From Microcoleus sp. CAWBG506 (GTDB taxonomy: Bacteria; Cyanobacteriota; Cyanobacteriia; Cyanobacteriales; Microcoleaceae): DNA of 39,861 nucleotides. The notes beneath the pieces are model-generated. The model saw nothing but the letters and a program-made list of their open reading frames with translations, did no database searches and had not been told where the DNA came from. Below, piece after piece: positions 15,905 through 22,525 of the stretch. A program made the position numbers and the translations under genes. Numbering within the stretch: position 1 is the first letter of the stretch; every line of letters starts with the position of its first letter. The DNA lies in the NCBI GenBank assembly GCA_020883125.1, contig JAHREW010000014.1, positions 1-39,861 on the forward strand. The letters run 5' to 3'.

Positions 15905-16385
15905 TCCCTTCAATCGCGTAGCCTTGATTTCTACCCCACTCAATCCAAGCTGATGCCATCTGTTTTACCCTTCCCCTTTGTTCTGGTTTAACCGGATTTT
16001 CACCCGTAATTGCACTCAAAGCAGCTAACCAGTAAAGAGGATTTTTTTTCAACTCCGATAGCAACAGCGGCACGATTTTAGTTCCCATACTAATAATTTC
16101 CTGATATGCAGGATGCAGAGACATTTGAGCTGTCGAAGACATTCCGGCAACTTCACTCTGCCATTCCGCAGCAAGAGCATAAAATTTGTCAACTACCTCA
16201 GTCGAGATTTCCGCATTTTCCTTGAGGATATCTGGAGCAGTATTTGGTGGGGAAACTTCTCGTTGTGCGATCGAGCTTTCAATGCTCATCAACACCAACT
16301 CTTCGATCGATACATTCAGCTCCGCAGCGATTTGTTGTAATTTCAGCAGGCGCTCATCTGAAATGGCGATCGCGATCGTGTTCAT
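15897..16385 (-). CDS. RHH (VapB/CopG-like) domain fused to a helical domain; partner of the DUF7689 protein
   Basis: Residues 1-36 (MNTIAIAISDERLLKLQQ ... LNVSIEELVLMSIE) form a ribbon-helix-helix-type DNA-binding domain nearly identical in plan to the N-terminus of the decayed gene at 19529-20002. Residues ~90-157 are a separate helical domain (LHPAYQEIISMGTKIVPLLL, YWLAALSAITGENPVKPEQR, ASAWIEWGRNQGY) that I recall near DUF7689 proteins. This would be the antitoxin-like, autoregulating component. The promoter segment upstream (to about 16440) also matches that of the later RHH copy, so promoter plus RHH has moved as one unit. Confidence 0.7.
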   Translation of the reverse strand: MNTIAIAISDERLLKLQQIAAELNVSIEELVLMSIESSIAQREVSPPNTAPDILKENAEISTEVVDKFYALAAEWQSEVAGMSSTAQMSLHPAYQEIISMGTKIVPLLLSELKKNPLYWLAALSAITGENPVKPEQRGRVKQMASAWIEWGRNQGYAIEGNV

Positions 16386-16451
16386 CAGGGTTACAAACTA
16401 GGATGATGTCTTCAGTGTAGCAAATAAATTATCGATACAGGGTTGACAAAA

Positions 16452-16520
16452 CGCGATCGCCCCTATCCCATCCCAAATCTCACGCGGGCGAGATCCCTTT
16501 CATTCCAAAAGCGCGATCGG
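16452..16520. repeat. Dispersed repeat R2
   Basis: CGCGATCGCCCCTATCCCATCC through AAATCTCACGCGGGCGAGAT to CATTCCAAAAGCGCGATCGG. This is the same unit as in R1 and separates the DUF7689 module from the ParDE module. Confidence 0.9.
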
Positions 16521-16543
16521 CATTCAGATCCATCCAACGCCGA

Positions 16544-16849
16544 TTAATCTTCCCCTAACTCTGAAAACAATAATACCAAATCTCGATCGCCACGCACCAC
16601 GCGAGCAATATCAATCCCGTCCGATCTGGGGTAGTAAAAAATTAAGTAATCCCTAACAATAAATCCGCGCAAATTGGGGGCAAACATCTCATAACGTTTG
16701 CCCATATTTGGAAATTCTGCCACAAGTTTACATTTTTGACGGATGGCATCAAAAAGCTCGCTGGCTGCTTTGGAACTATTTCTAGCAATGTACTCGCAAA
16801 TATCATTCAAGTCTCGGACAGCTTCATCAGAAAATGTGTAACTGTTCAT
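16544..16849 (-). CDS. parE: RelE/ParE-family toxin
   Basis: This 101-residue protein has the ParE/RelE fold pattern: YTFSDEAVRDLNDICEYIA, FPNMGKRYEMFAPNLRGF, DYLIFYYPRSDGIDIARVVRGDRDL. ParE toxins act on DNA gyrase and RelE types cleave mRNA. The helical N-terminus and the GxxRGDRD end fit the ParE branch better. Its ATG overlaps the antitoxin stop (16846-16849). It appears intact. Confidence 0.85.
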   Translation of the reverse strand: MNSYTFSDEAVRDLNDICEYIARNSSKAASELFDAIRQKCKLVAEFPNMGKRYEMFAPNLRGFIVRDYLIFYYPRSDGIDIARVVRGDRDLVLLFSELGED

Positions 16850-17100
16850 ACACCTGACTGTTCTATGCGATCGATCTTTTCTTGCAGTCTGGTAAAAACA
16901 AGTTCCCCATCTGTCACTTGTCCCTTAGCAATTTGTGCACTTCCCACTGCTATTTTCTCGCGCAATTCTTCGATGTGCCGTTTTCGTTCTCTTAAAAGTG
17001 CGATCGCCTCTCCAATAATTTCTTCAACACTGCCATATTTCCCGCTTTGCATTTGCGCTTGAATAAACTCTTCGTATTCTGGTTTGAGGACAATATTCAT
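16846..17100 (-). CDS. parD: ParD-family antitoxin
   Basis: This 84-residue protein begins with an RHH-like segment (MNIVLKPEYEEFIQAQM, KYGSVEEIIGEAIALLRER) and continues as a charged, probably toxin-wrapping helix (ELREKIAVGSAQIAKGQVTDGE). A strong AAGGAG lies 7 bases upstream. Short four-base overlap with parE gives the usual antitoxin-first operon. The leader is embedded in the truncated DUF5615 gene, showing this module was joined to an older one. Confidence 0.85.
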   Translation of the reverse strand: MNIVLKPEYEEFIQAQMQSGKYGSVEEIIGEAIALLRERKRHIEELREKIAVGSAQIAKGQVTDGELVFTRLQEKIDRIEQSGV

Positions 17101-17265
17101 CTAATTGCTCCTTATAAAGCTATCTTTAGCTAATTGTTTGCTATCCGATTGAGTTAGCATTCCCTGTTCGCTCGTTGTCGTCACATCAAAACCCCTAGCC
17201 CGCAACAAAGTGGCTACAAGCTTAGAAACATCTTCATCTGTATAGATACTTGCAAACAATTTCAC
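17101..17265 (-). pseudogene. Truncated DUF5615 (PIN-like) toxin
   Basis: A GTG at 17265 overlaps the DUF433 stop as GTGA, a normal antitoxin-toxin coupling. The product starts KLFASIYTDEDVSKLVATLL, then ARGFDVTTTSEQGMLTQSD, matching the N-terminal half of DUF5615 with its acidic DED motif. After SKQLA it switches to KDSFIRSN and stops, because the sequence runs into the parD leader. The missing C-terminal half is seen in the related copy at 19529-19717. Likely inactive. Confidence 0.8.
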
Positions 17266-17555
17266 AGTTTTTCCATTGCAGATTTAACCGCAGGATGAAT
17301 CAATTCTTCAGGAATTCGATTGCGCTCAATATAAGTATTTATTTCTTCCTGATTATCCAAATAAAAGCTCAGTGCATCAAAAACTTGAGCTAATTTCAGA
17401 TGAGGTAAGTGCATCGGAATTTCTTCAGGAGTAATACCCAAACGCCACAATTCTACGATCGCACGAACAGAAGTTCTCGTTTCTGCGATAATTGGTTCGC
17501 CTTGCAATATTTCAGGGTGACGTGCGACATAACGCGAAACAGATTGTGTAGTCAT
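17262..17555 (-). CDS. DUF433 antitoxin
   Basis: This 97-residue protein has the DUF433 pattern RYVARHPEILQGEPIIAETR, TSVRAIVELWRLGITPEEI, then a helical region. DUF433 proteins are winged-HTH-like antitoxins partnered with DUF5615 PIN-like nucleases, and here the downstream DUF5615 gene is present but truncated. The antitoxin itself looks intact. A C-terminal remnant of a second copy lies at 20054-20122. Confidence 0.85.
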   Translation of the reverse strand: MTTQSVSRYVARHPEILQGEPIIAETRTSVRAIVELWRLGITPEEIPMHLPHLKLAQVFDALSFYLDNQEEINTYIERNRIPEELIHPAVKSAMEKL

Positions 17556-17658
17556 CGGAGATTAACAGGACAGATCTATCTTTATTATAGCTTACCCTAA
17601 AACTCGGTAAAAGATTCAGAAAGATTCAGGGCGGTGGTCATCCCAAATACCAGATAAC

Positions 17659-17730
17659 GATCGCCCCTATCCCATCTTAAATCTCACGCGAGCGATCGCC
17701 CTTTCTTCCAAAAGTGCGATCGCGCCCTAC
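17659..17730. repeat. Dispersed repeat R3
   Basis: CGATCGCCCCTATCCCATC, TTAAATCTCACGCGAGCGAT, CGCCCTTTCTTCCAAAAGTG. This divergent copy of R1/R2 lies between the minus-strand DUF433 module and the plus-strand VapBC module. Confidence 0.85.
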
Positions 17731-17843
17731 AAATAATTTCTGCTGTATAAAACTTGTCAAACGCCACCCAGCAATTAGTATAATTGAATAATCAACATCA
17801 AAGCAGATCAAATACAGTCAATTAATGCCATGATTGCTAATAT

Positions 17844-18170
17844 TTGCCCCTCAAGCTGCCTCACTTACCCAACAGCTTGCCCAGCGAAGGTTCTGTCCGC
17901 ATTGAGTTAGTCAACGGACTTTTAATATTTAGCGCTTCTATCAAAACCCAGGAGAGAATCAAAAGTTTAACTGCTCAACAACAAGCATCAAGTCTAACTT
18001 CCGAAGAACAAACAGAATTGGATGGATATCGAGAATTCATTAACTATCTTAGTTTAGTTAATGAAACCATGAACAATGCTTTTCTATATCCTTTACGCGG
18101 CACAGTCATTCGCTATGATGACCCCTGTGAACCAGCAGTTTCGTTGGAAGATTGGGAAGTGTTACAATGA
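17844..18170 (+). CDS. Antitoxin-like protein with DUF2281-type C-terminus
   Basis: This 108-residue frame uses a TTG start (MPLKLPHLPN...); no in-frame ATG fits, so the true N-terminus is uncertain. Residues 20-80 (VRIELVNGLLIFSASIKTQE ... LTSEEQTELDGYREFINYLSLVNETM) resemble a separate cyanobacterial small-protein family. The last 27 residues (PLRGTVIRYDDPCEPAVSLE ... WEVLQ) are the typical end of DUF2281 VapB-like antitoxins. It may be a fusion produced by deletion between two small genes. Its TGA overlaps the vapC ATG (18167-18170). Confidence 0.65.
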   Translation: MPLKLPHLPNSLPSEGSVRIELVNGLLIFSASIKTQERIKSLTAQQQASSLTSEEQTELDGYREFINYLSLVNETMNNAFLYPLRGTVIRYDDPCEPAVSLEDWEVLQ

Positions 18171-18662
18171 TTGTACTAGATACTCATATATGGATTTGGT
18201 GGGTTGACGATAACACACGACTGACTCAGAAACATCGGGACTGGATACAACAATACAGCGGAAACCGCTGTTATGAGGTACACCCACTTATCGTTCAATC
18301 CTCGTAGGGACACGGCAATGCCGTGTCCCTACCGTGTTTCATAACAGCGGGAACTGCTGTATCAATCTCAAGGTTTAGGAATCAGCATCATTTCTTGTTG
18401 GGAGGTTTCTAAATTAGTAGAAATGGGAAGACTTACTTTGTCCGTTACAGTTGATGAGTGGTTAACACAAGCTTTGGCTTATCACGGAGTGCAGCTACTC
18501 GATCTCACCATTCCCATCATTGTCGAGTCAACTAAACTCACAGGTTTTCACCGCGATCCCGCAGATCAAATCATCGTCGCAACGGCGAGGATTTGCTCGT
18601 GTCCGTTACTAACTGCTGATGCTAAAATCCTAGCATATTCTGATGTACAGACTCTTCAGTGA
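18167..18662 (+). pseudogene. vapC: VapC-type PIN toxin interrupted by a MITE
   Basis: The 5' part encodes MIVLDTHIWIWWVDDNTRL, the PIN start with the first catalytic Asp. After 89 nt the MITE enters and the frame stops at TAG 18305-18307. Beyond the element the remainder is intact: GISIISCWEVSKLVEMGRL, then FHRDPADQIIVATA with the later acidic residues, ending LAYSDVQTLQ. Removing 18256-18361 (element plus one TA) joins TA to T as TAT and restores a single 129-residue reading frame (390 nt with stop), the normal VapC length. The toxin should therefore be inactive while its antitoxin is intact. Confidence 0.92.
18254..18361 (-). mobile_element. 108-bp MITE-like element, copy 2, inside vapC
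   Basis: This is the reverse complement of copy 1 at 10230-10337 with two substitutions in 108 positions. TA lies at both ends (18254-18255 and 18360-18361), and restoring one TA repairs vapC, which establishes TA as the target duplication. TA targets are characteristic of IS630/Tc1-mariner transposases, so the mobilising enzyme is probably of that group elsewhere in the genome. Confidence 0.92.
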
Positions 18663-18721
18663 AAGGTAAAAAATGCCTTTTTATTTTATAACTTTTGCTG
18701 CCGCCTTGAGGAAACAGCGAG

Positions 18722-18780
18722 GACGAGATCCCTTTCCTTCCACAAGTACGCGCAAGCGAAGCTATCCCGTAGGGAATCGC
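18722..18780. repeat. Dispersed repeat R4 with GCTATCCCGTAGGGAATCGC element
   Basis: GACGAGATCCCTTTCCTTCC is a degenerate end of the R-type repeat. It runs into GCGAAGCTATCCCGTAGGGA ATCGC, a second dispersed palindrome also found inside the coding region at 30533-30566. It separates vapC from brnT. Confidence 0.75.
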
Positions 18781-18809
18781 TCTTATTTAAATAATGTTAA
18801 TATCGAAGC

Positions 18810-19103
18810 ATGGATAGTCTGTACAGACTGCAAGGCGTTGAGTTTGAATGGGACACAAACAAATTCCAGAGCAACCTAGAAAAGCATGGCGTTAGCTTTG
18901 AAGAAGCCGCAGAAGTCTTCTTCGATCCATTCTATCAAGAGGGAGATGCAACTGCCAATGACGAACAGCGTAACTTTATCCTCGGTTACTCCCACACTCA
19001 ACGCCTATTACTGGTTGTTTATGTAGAGCGCAGCTTGCGAATACGCATCATTTCTTCCCGTCCTGCTACCCGCACAGAAAGGAAATTATATGAACAATTC
19101 TGA
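18810..19103 (+). CDS. brnT: BrnT-family toxin
   Basis: This 97-residue protein matches BrnT: VEFEWDTNKFQSNLEKHGVS, FEEAAEVFFDP, ERSLRIRIISSRPATRTERK, YEQF. BrnT is a RelE-fold ribonuclease toxin. Unlike most TA operons, brnT-type loci place the toxin first, as here. It overlaps the following antitoxin by 14 bases and looks intact. Confidence 0.9.
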   Translation: MDSLYRLQGVEFEWDTNKFQSNLEKHGVSFEEAAEVFFDPFYQEGDATANDEQRNFILGYSHTQRLLLVVYVERSLRIRIISSRPATRTERKLYEQF

Positions 19104-19386
19104 AGAACAAATAAAATTGCAATTGCGACCTCGTACAGCGGAAACAGTCTCGCTAAACATCCCCATAGATACTTTAGCATCACTTGAGAAAATAGCCGCC
19201 AATCGAGATATGTCTGTCGAAGCATTGCTTAAGTTTTATATAGGGCAATGTTTACGGGAAGACTTAGCGAAAGTCTTTTCAGAACGCTTGCTGGACAAAA
19301 CTGCTCAAGTTCTCGCTAGACACCTTGAGTCAGCAGACGAAATCTCAACTATTCTTCGAGAAATTCAAGCTGAAACTGCACGTTAA
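19090..19386 (+). CDS. RHH antitoxin partner of BrnT
   Basis: This 98-residue protein has an RHH-like core (TAETVSLNIPIDTLASLEKI, AANRDMSVEALLKFYIGQ) and a helical C-terminus (LLDKTAQVLARHLESADEIS). It is the usual cyanobacterial partner encoded after BrnT, functionally equivalent to BrnA though the sequence is of the CopG/RHH type. The ATG lies inside the end of brnT. Confidence 0.85.
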   Translation: MNNSEEQIKLQLRPRTAETVSLNIPIDTLASLEKIAANRDMSVEALLKFYIGQCLREDLAKVFSERLLDKTAQVLARHLESADEISTILREIQAETAR

Positions 19387-19443
19387 ATTATGGGCAATTT
19401 CAGTACACAGCTAAAAGTAAGCGCCGTAGCTATCCCGATCATG

Positions 19444-19533
19444 AATCGCCCTTTCATTCCTAAAGTGCGCCCGTCTCCCATCCTAAATCTCACGCGGGCG
19501 AGATCCATTTTTCTAATAAGCGATCGCTTTACA
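19444..19533. repeat. Dispersed repeat R5
   Basis: ATCGCCCTTTCATTCC, AAAGTGCGCCCGTCTCCCATCC, AAATCTCACGCGGGCGAGAT, then AAGCGATCGCTTT. It separates the BrnT module from the decayed RHH::DUF5615 gene, whose stop (19529-19531) lies in the repeat edge. Confidence 0.85.
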
Positions 19534-20002
19534 CATACAAAAGCTGATTAGCAATTTCATCAGCCGTGAGCGTATTTAACAGAATACCAACCCGTTGGGC
19601 AATCTCATAGGCGTTCTTTTGAGGAATCACAATAATGCCAGAATGCGATCGTCCTGCCGTCATATATTCTAGATATAATCGCTCAATATCTACGCGATTA
19701 TGAGTAAGCAAACATCATTCAATAGATGCAGCATAAGCTAATTGTTTGCTATCCGGCTGGGTCAGCATTCCCTGTTCGCTCGTTGTCGTCACATCAAAAC
19801 CCCTAGCCCGTAATAAAGTGGCTACAAGCTTAGAAACATCTTCATCTGTATAGGCGGTATTTTGTGAAGAAACTTCTTCCTGTGTGAGTAAGTTTTCTAT
19901 GCATATTAAAACTAACTCTTCTATCGAGACATTTAAGTTGTTCGCGACTTTTTGTAATTTTAGTAGGCGTTCATCTGAAAGGGCGATCGCGATCGTGTTC
20001 AT
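19529..20002 (-). pseudogene. RHH::DUF5615 fusion with in-frame stop
   Basis: Residues 1-48 (MNTIAIALSDERLLKLQKVA ... VSIEELVL ... EVSSQN) are an RHH domain like that at 16385. They join directly to a DUF5615 body at TAYTDEDVSKLVATLLRARG, nearly identical to the fragment at 17101-17265. A TGA at 19715-19717 interrupts ...AYAASIE*CLLTHNRVDIERLY without frameshift, as expected from CGA to TGA. The rest continues to the natural end LNTLTADEIANQLLYV. The RHH domain replaced the toxin start, so the fusion itself was a recombination product before or after the nonsense change. Confidence 0.85.
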
Positions 20003-20053
20003 CTGACTTACAAACTAGCATTATGCCTAAAGTATAACAAATAAATTATAGTT

Positions 20054-20122
20054 TCACGGTTTTTTCATGGCAGCTTTCACCGCAGGATGAATCAATTCTT
20101 CAGGAATTCGATTGCGCTCAAT
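20054..20122 (-). pseudogene. DUF433 C-terminal remnant
   Basis: The minus strand reads NIERNRIPEELIHPAVKAAM KKP and then a stop, matching the last 20-odd residues of the DUF433 protein at 17262-17555 (YIERNRIPEELIHPAVKSAMEKL). The following GTGAAA marks where the DUF5615 start once lay; the RHH segment now sits beyond it. Confidence 0.85.
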
Positions 20123-20412
20123 ATTAGCTTGCGTCACTTCGATAAATATTGACTCCTGGTTTCGACACTTCGGCTACGCGATCGTGGGACGCTGGGTTCA
20201 ACCACCAGGGGTTTTTGACCTCCCGTGCGTCCAGGACTGAATTTACTAGAATTGCCAGTGGTTCAATTCACAAGAATTAAACAGCACTGGACTGAGGGGG
20301 CGATCGCACCTAACCTATAAAACATGATTGCAAATATATGTTGCGACTTGGCGGGCGATCGGCTATTTTCTGAGATACTAGAATAATTTGCCAGCACTAA
20401 GCATAATTGAAC
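20123..20412. other. Spacer at the right end of the TA island
   Basis: No gene is evident. It contains 'CACTTCGGCTACGCGATCG', of the dispersed cyanobacterial type, and a GGTTCAACCACCAGG stretch. The last ~60 bases before the methyltransferase are AT-rich and could be its promoter. I see no attachment site or tRNA. Confidence 0.5.
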
Positions 20413-21732
20413 ATGGATCGCGAAAATTTAGAGTTAATCGAAAACATTCGCCAGCAATTCGACAATACTCCTTTTCCCAGAATCCCACTGGAACAATCTC
20501 CCAAAGACAACAGTGAATTGCTCTACCTTCATAATCTGGTAACTGCTTACTACTTCAGAAATAGAAAAGTCATCAATACCTCTGGTAAAGTTATCCTCGA
20601 CGCGGGATGTGGCACCGGTTATAAATCCTTAATGTTAGCTCTCGCAAATCCGGGAGCGAAAATAGTAGGCATCGATTTATCAGCAGAATCTGTGAAACTA
20701 GCAGAGCAACGTTTGCAATATCATGGGGTTGCTAATGCAGAGTTTTATGCTTTGAAGATAGAAGATTTACCAACTTTAGGTTTACAGTTTGACTATATCA
20801 ATGCTGACGAAGTTCTGTATCTATTGCCCGATGCTATTGCTGGTTTGCAAGCGATGAAGTCAGTTCTGGTATCAGATGGTATCATCCGCACAAACCTACA
20901 TAGTGCAAATGGTAGGGCGGGAGTATTTCGCGCTCAAGCTGTTTTCAAAGCAATGGGATTAATGGATGGAAGTCCGGGAGAAGTGGAGATAGAAATAGTT
21001 CGGGAAACAATGGAAGCATTACAAGATGAAGTAGGGATCAAGGCATTTACCTGGAACTCCGATCGCGCGCAGAATGAGTCATGGATTATGGCTAACTATT
21101 TATTGGTGGGTGATAAAGGTTGTAGCATTCCTGAAGTGTTTGCAATGTTGAGAGGTGCCGATCTAGAGTTTATCAGTATGGTGGCTTGGCGCAGGTGGGA
21201 GTTGATGGATTTGTTCAAAGATGCAGATGATTTGCCTCCGTTTTTGGCGATGAGTCTGCCAGAAGCTTCTGTGGAAGAGCGGCTGCATTTATTTGACTTG
21301 TTGCATCCCCTGCACCGTTTGTTTGATTTCTGGTGCGGCAATCCCGATCGAACTCAGGCTTTTGTGCCAGTTGCGGAATGGACCCAGGCTCAATGGCGGG
21401 AAGCACGGGTGCACCTGCATCCTCAACTGAGGACTTCCCAGATTAGGAAAGATTTGACTAATTGTATTGACAGCCAGACTCCGTTTGAGATTAGTCGTTA
21501 TATTATTGTGCCAACTCTAGCACCGGTGGCGATCGACAGTACAATGGCGGCTTGCTTGTTACCTCTGTGCGATGGGCCACAGTCTGCCGTGTCGCTAGCC
21601 CAAAAGTGGTTGCAGAGCCGAGCCGAGCCTGCTGTTAATCTAGAACCCGCAGATCTGGAGACAGCGTTTGAGGAAGTCAAGGAACTGTTGACTAGGCTGG
21701 AAGTCTTTCTGTATGTGCTTTTGGAGCATTAG
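20413..21732 (+). CDS. Class I SAM-dependent methyltransferase with C-terminal extension
   Basis: The ATG at 20413 gives 439 residues; a TTG two codons earlier is in frame but unnecessary. The SAM-binding motif I is VILDAGCGTGYKS (about residues 61-73), followed by the acidic loop IVGIDLSAESVKLAEQR and a post-motif FDYINADEVLYLLPDAI. Residues ~200-439 are a large helical region without a family I recognise. Related cyanobacterial proteins combine a methyltransferase with such a tail. The target is unknown. It precedes the pilin gene by 113 bases on the same strand. Confidence 0.85.
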   Translation: MDRENLELIENIRQQFDNTPFPRIPLEQSPKDNSELLYLHNLVTAYYFRNRKVINTSGKVILDAGCGTGYKSLMLALANPGAKIVGIDLSAESVKLAEQRLQYHGVANAEFYALKIEDLPTLGLQFDYINADEVLYLLPDAIAGLQAMKSVLVSDGIIRTNLHSANGRAGVFRAQAVFKAMGLMDGSPGEVEIEIVRETMEALQDEVGIKAFTWNSDRAQNESWIMANYLLVGDKGCSIPEVFAMLRGADLEFISMVAWRRWELMDLFKDADDLPPFLAMSLPEASVEERLHLFDLLHPLHRLFDFWCGNPDRTQAFVPVAEWTQAQWREARVHLHPQLRTSQIRKDLTNCIDSQTPFEISRYIIVPTLAPVAIDSTMAACLLPLCDGPQSAVSLAQKWLQSRAEPAVNLEPADLETAFEEVKELLTRLEVFLYVLLEH

Positions 21733-21845
21733 AGCTAGGAGTTGAAAAAAAAATTGCTCCGGGGTGATATTAAAGCGCCGATAACTGGGTAAGTTACATA
21801 TAAGAGTTAGAAACGAGCATCCCACCCCTCAAGGAGAAAAGACTT

Positions 21846-22382
21846 ATGAAGACCGAATTTAAAGCCAAGTTCCTGCAACACATCAACAAAAGAAGACAGG
21901 ATCAAGGTTTCACCCTGATTGAACTGCTGGTTGTTATCATCATCATCGGTATTTTGTCTGCGATCGCTTTGCCCTCGTTCCTCAGCCAAGCAAACAAAGC
22001 CAAGCAATCAGAAGCTAAGCAATACCTCTCTTCAGTTAACAAAGGTCAGCAAGCAGTGTACGCAGAGAAAAGCTCCTTTGCAAGCGATATGACTGAATTG
22101 GGTCTGGGTATCAAATCTGGAACCAATAACTATACCTACACGCTAGGAAGTAGCGCAAATGGAGCTACAGCTCTTGGAACTCCCATCGGTGGTGCTGCTT
22201 CTGCCCTCAAAGGCTATGCAGCAACTGTGGGATTAGTTCCAAGTGGAGAGGCAAAAGGTACGCAGTCTATACTTTGTGAAACTGTCACTGCTGGTGCTGG
22301 TCTGCCTACAGCCGTGGCTCCCGATGGCACCGCAGCTACTATTGCTTGTACCGCCACCACCATGACAGCAGTTACCAAGTAG
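21846..22382 (+). CDS. pilA: Type IV major-pilin-like protein (PilA family)
   Basis: This 178-residue prepilin has a basic leader ending Gln-Gly21, the prepilin peptidase site before Phe22, and the class III pattern GFTLIELLVVIIIIGILSAI with Glu at mature position 5. A long N-terminal helix (SEAKQYLSSVNKGQQAVYAE) and a Gly/Ser/Thr-rich globular domain with two cysteines (ILCET, IACTA) follow, as in cyanobacterial PilA. AAGGAG lies 9 bases before the ATG, and a strong terminator follows, so it is probably a highly expressed single-gene transcript. The Ser/Thr-rich tail suits O-glycosylation by the adjacent GT41 protein, which is inference. Confidence 0.92.
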   Translation: MKTEFKAKFLQHINKRRQDQGFTLIELLVVIIIIGILSAIALPSFLSQANKAKQSEAKQYLSSVNKGQQAVYAEKSSFASDMTELGLGIKSGTNNYTYTLGSSANGATALGTPIGGAASALKGYAATVGLVPSGEAKGTQSILCETVTAGAGLPTAVAPDGTAATIACTATTMTAVTK

Positions 22383-22418
22383 TTGCTGAGTGCAATAACT
22401 CTTCCTTGTTAAAAAATA

Positions 22419-22464
22419 CCTGAAAGCGGATAGTAGGCTGTGTGCTACCCGCTTTCAGGTTTTT
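22419..22464 (+). terminator. Rho-independent terminator after pilA
   Basis: CCTGAAAGCGG (22419-22429) pairs perfectly with CCGCTTTCAGG (22449-22459), followed by TTTTT (22460-22464). This is the strongest terminator in the window. Confidence 0.93.
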
Positions 22465-22525
22465 ACTCGACCTCTTACAAAGTTAAATAAACTGCTACTG
22501 AGAACTGTATTTATCTGCTTGTAAC

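Noticed and set aside
20123..20412. Possible group II intron or attachment-site end
   Set aside because: GTGCGTCCAGG is only weakly intron-like, and no domain V, maturase, tRNA or direct duplication is visible.
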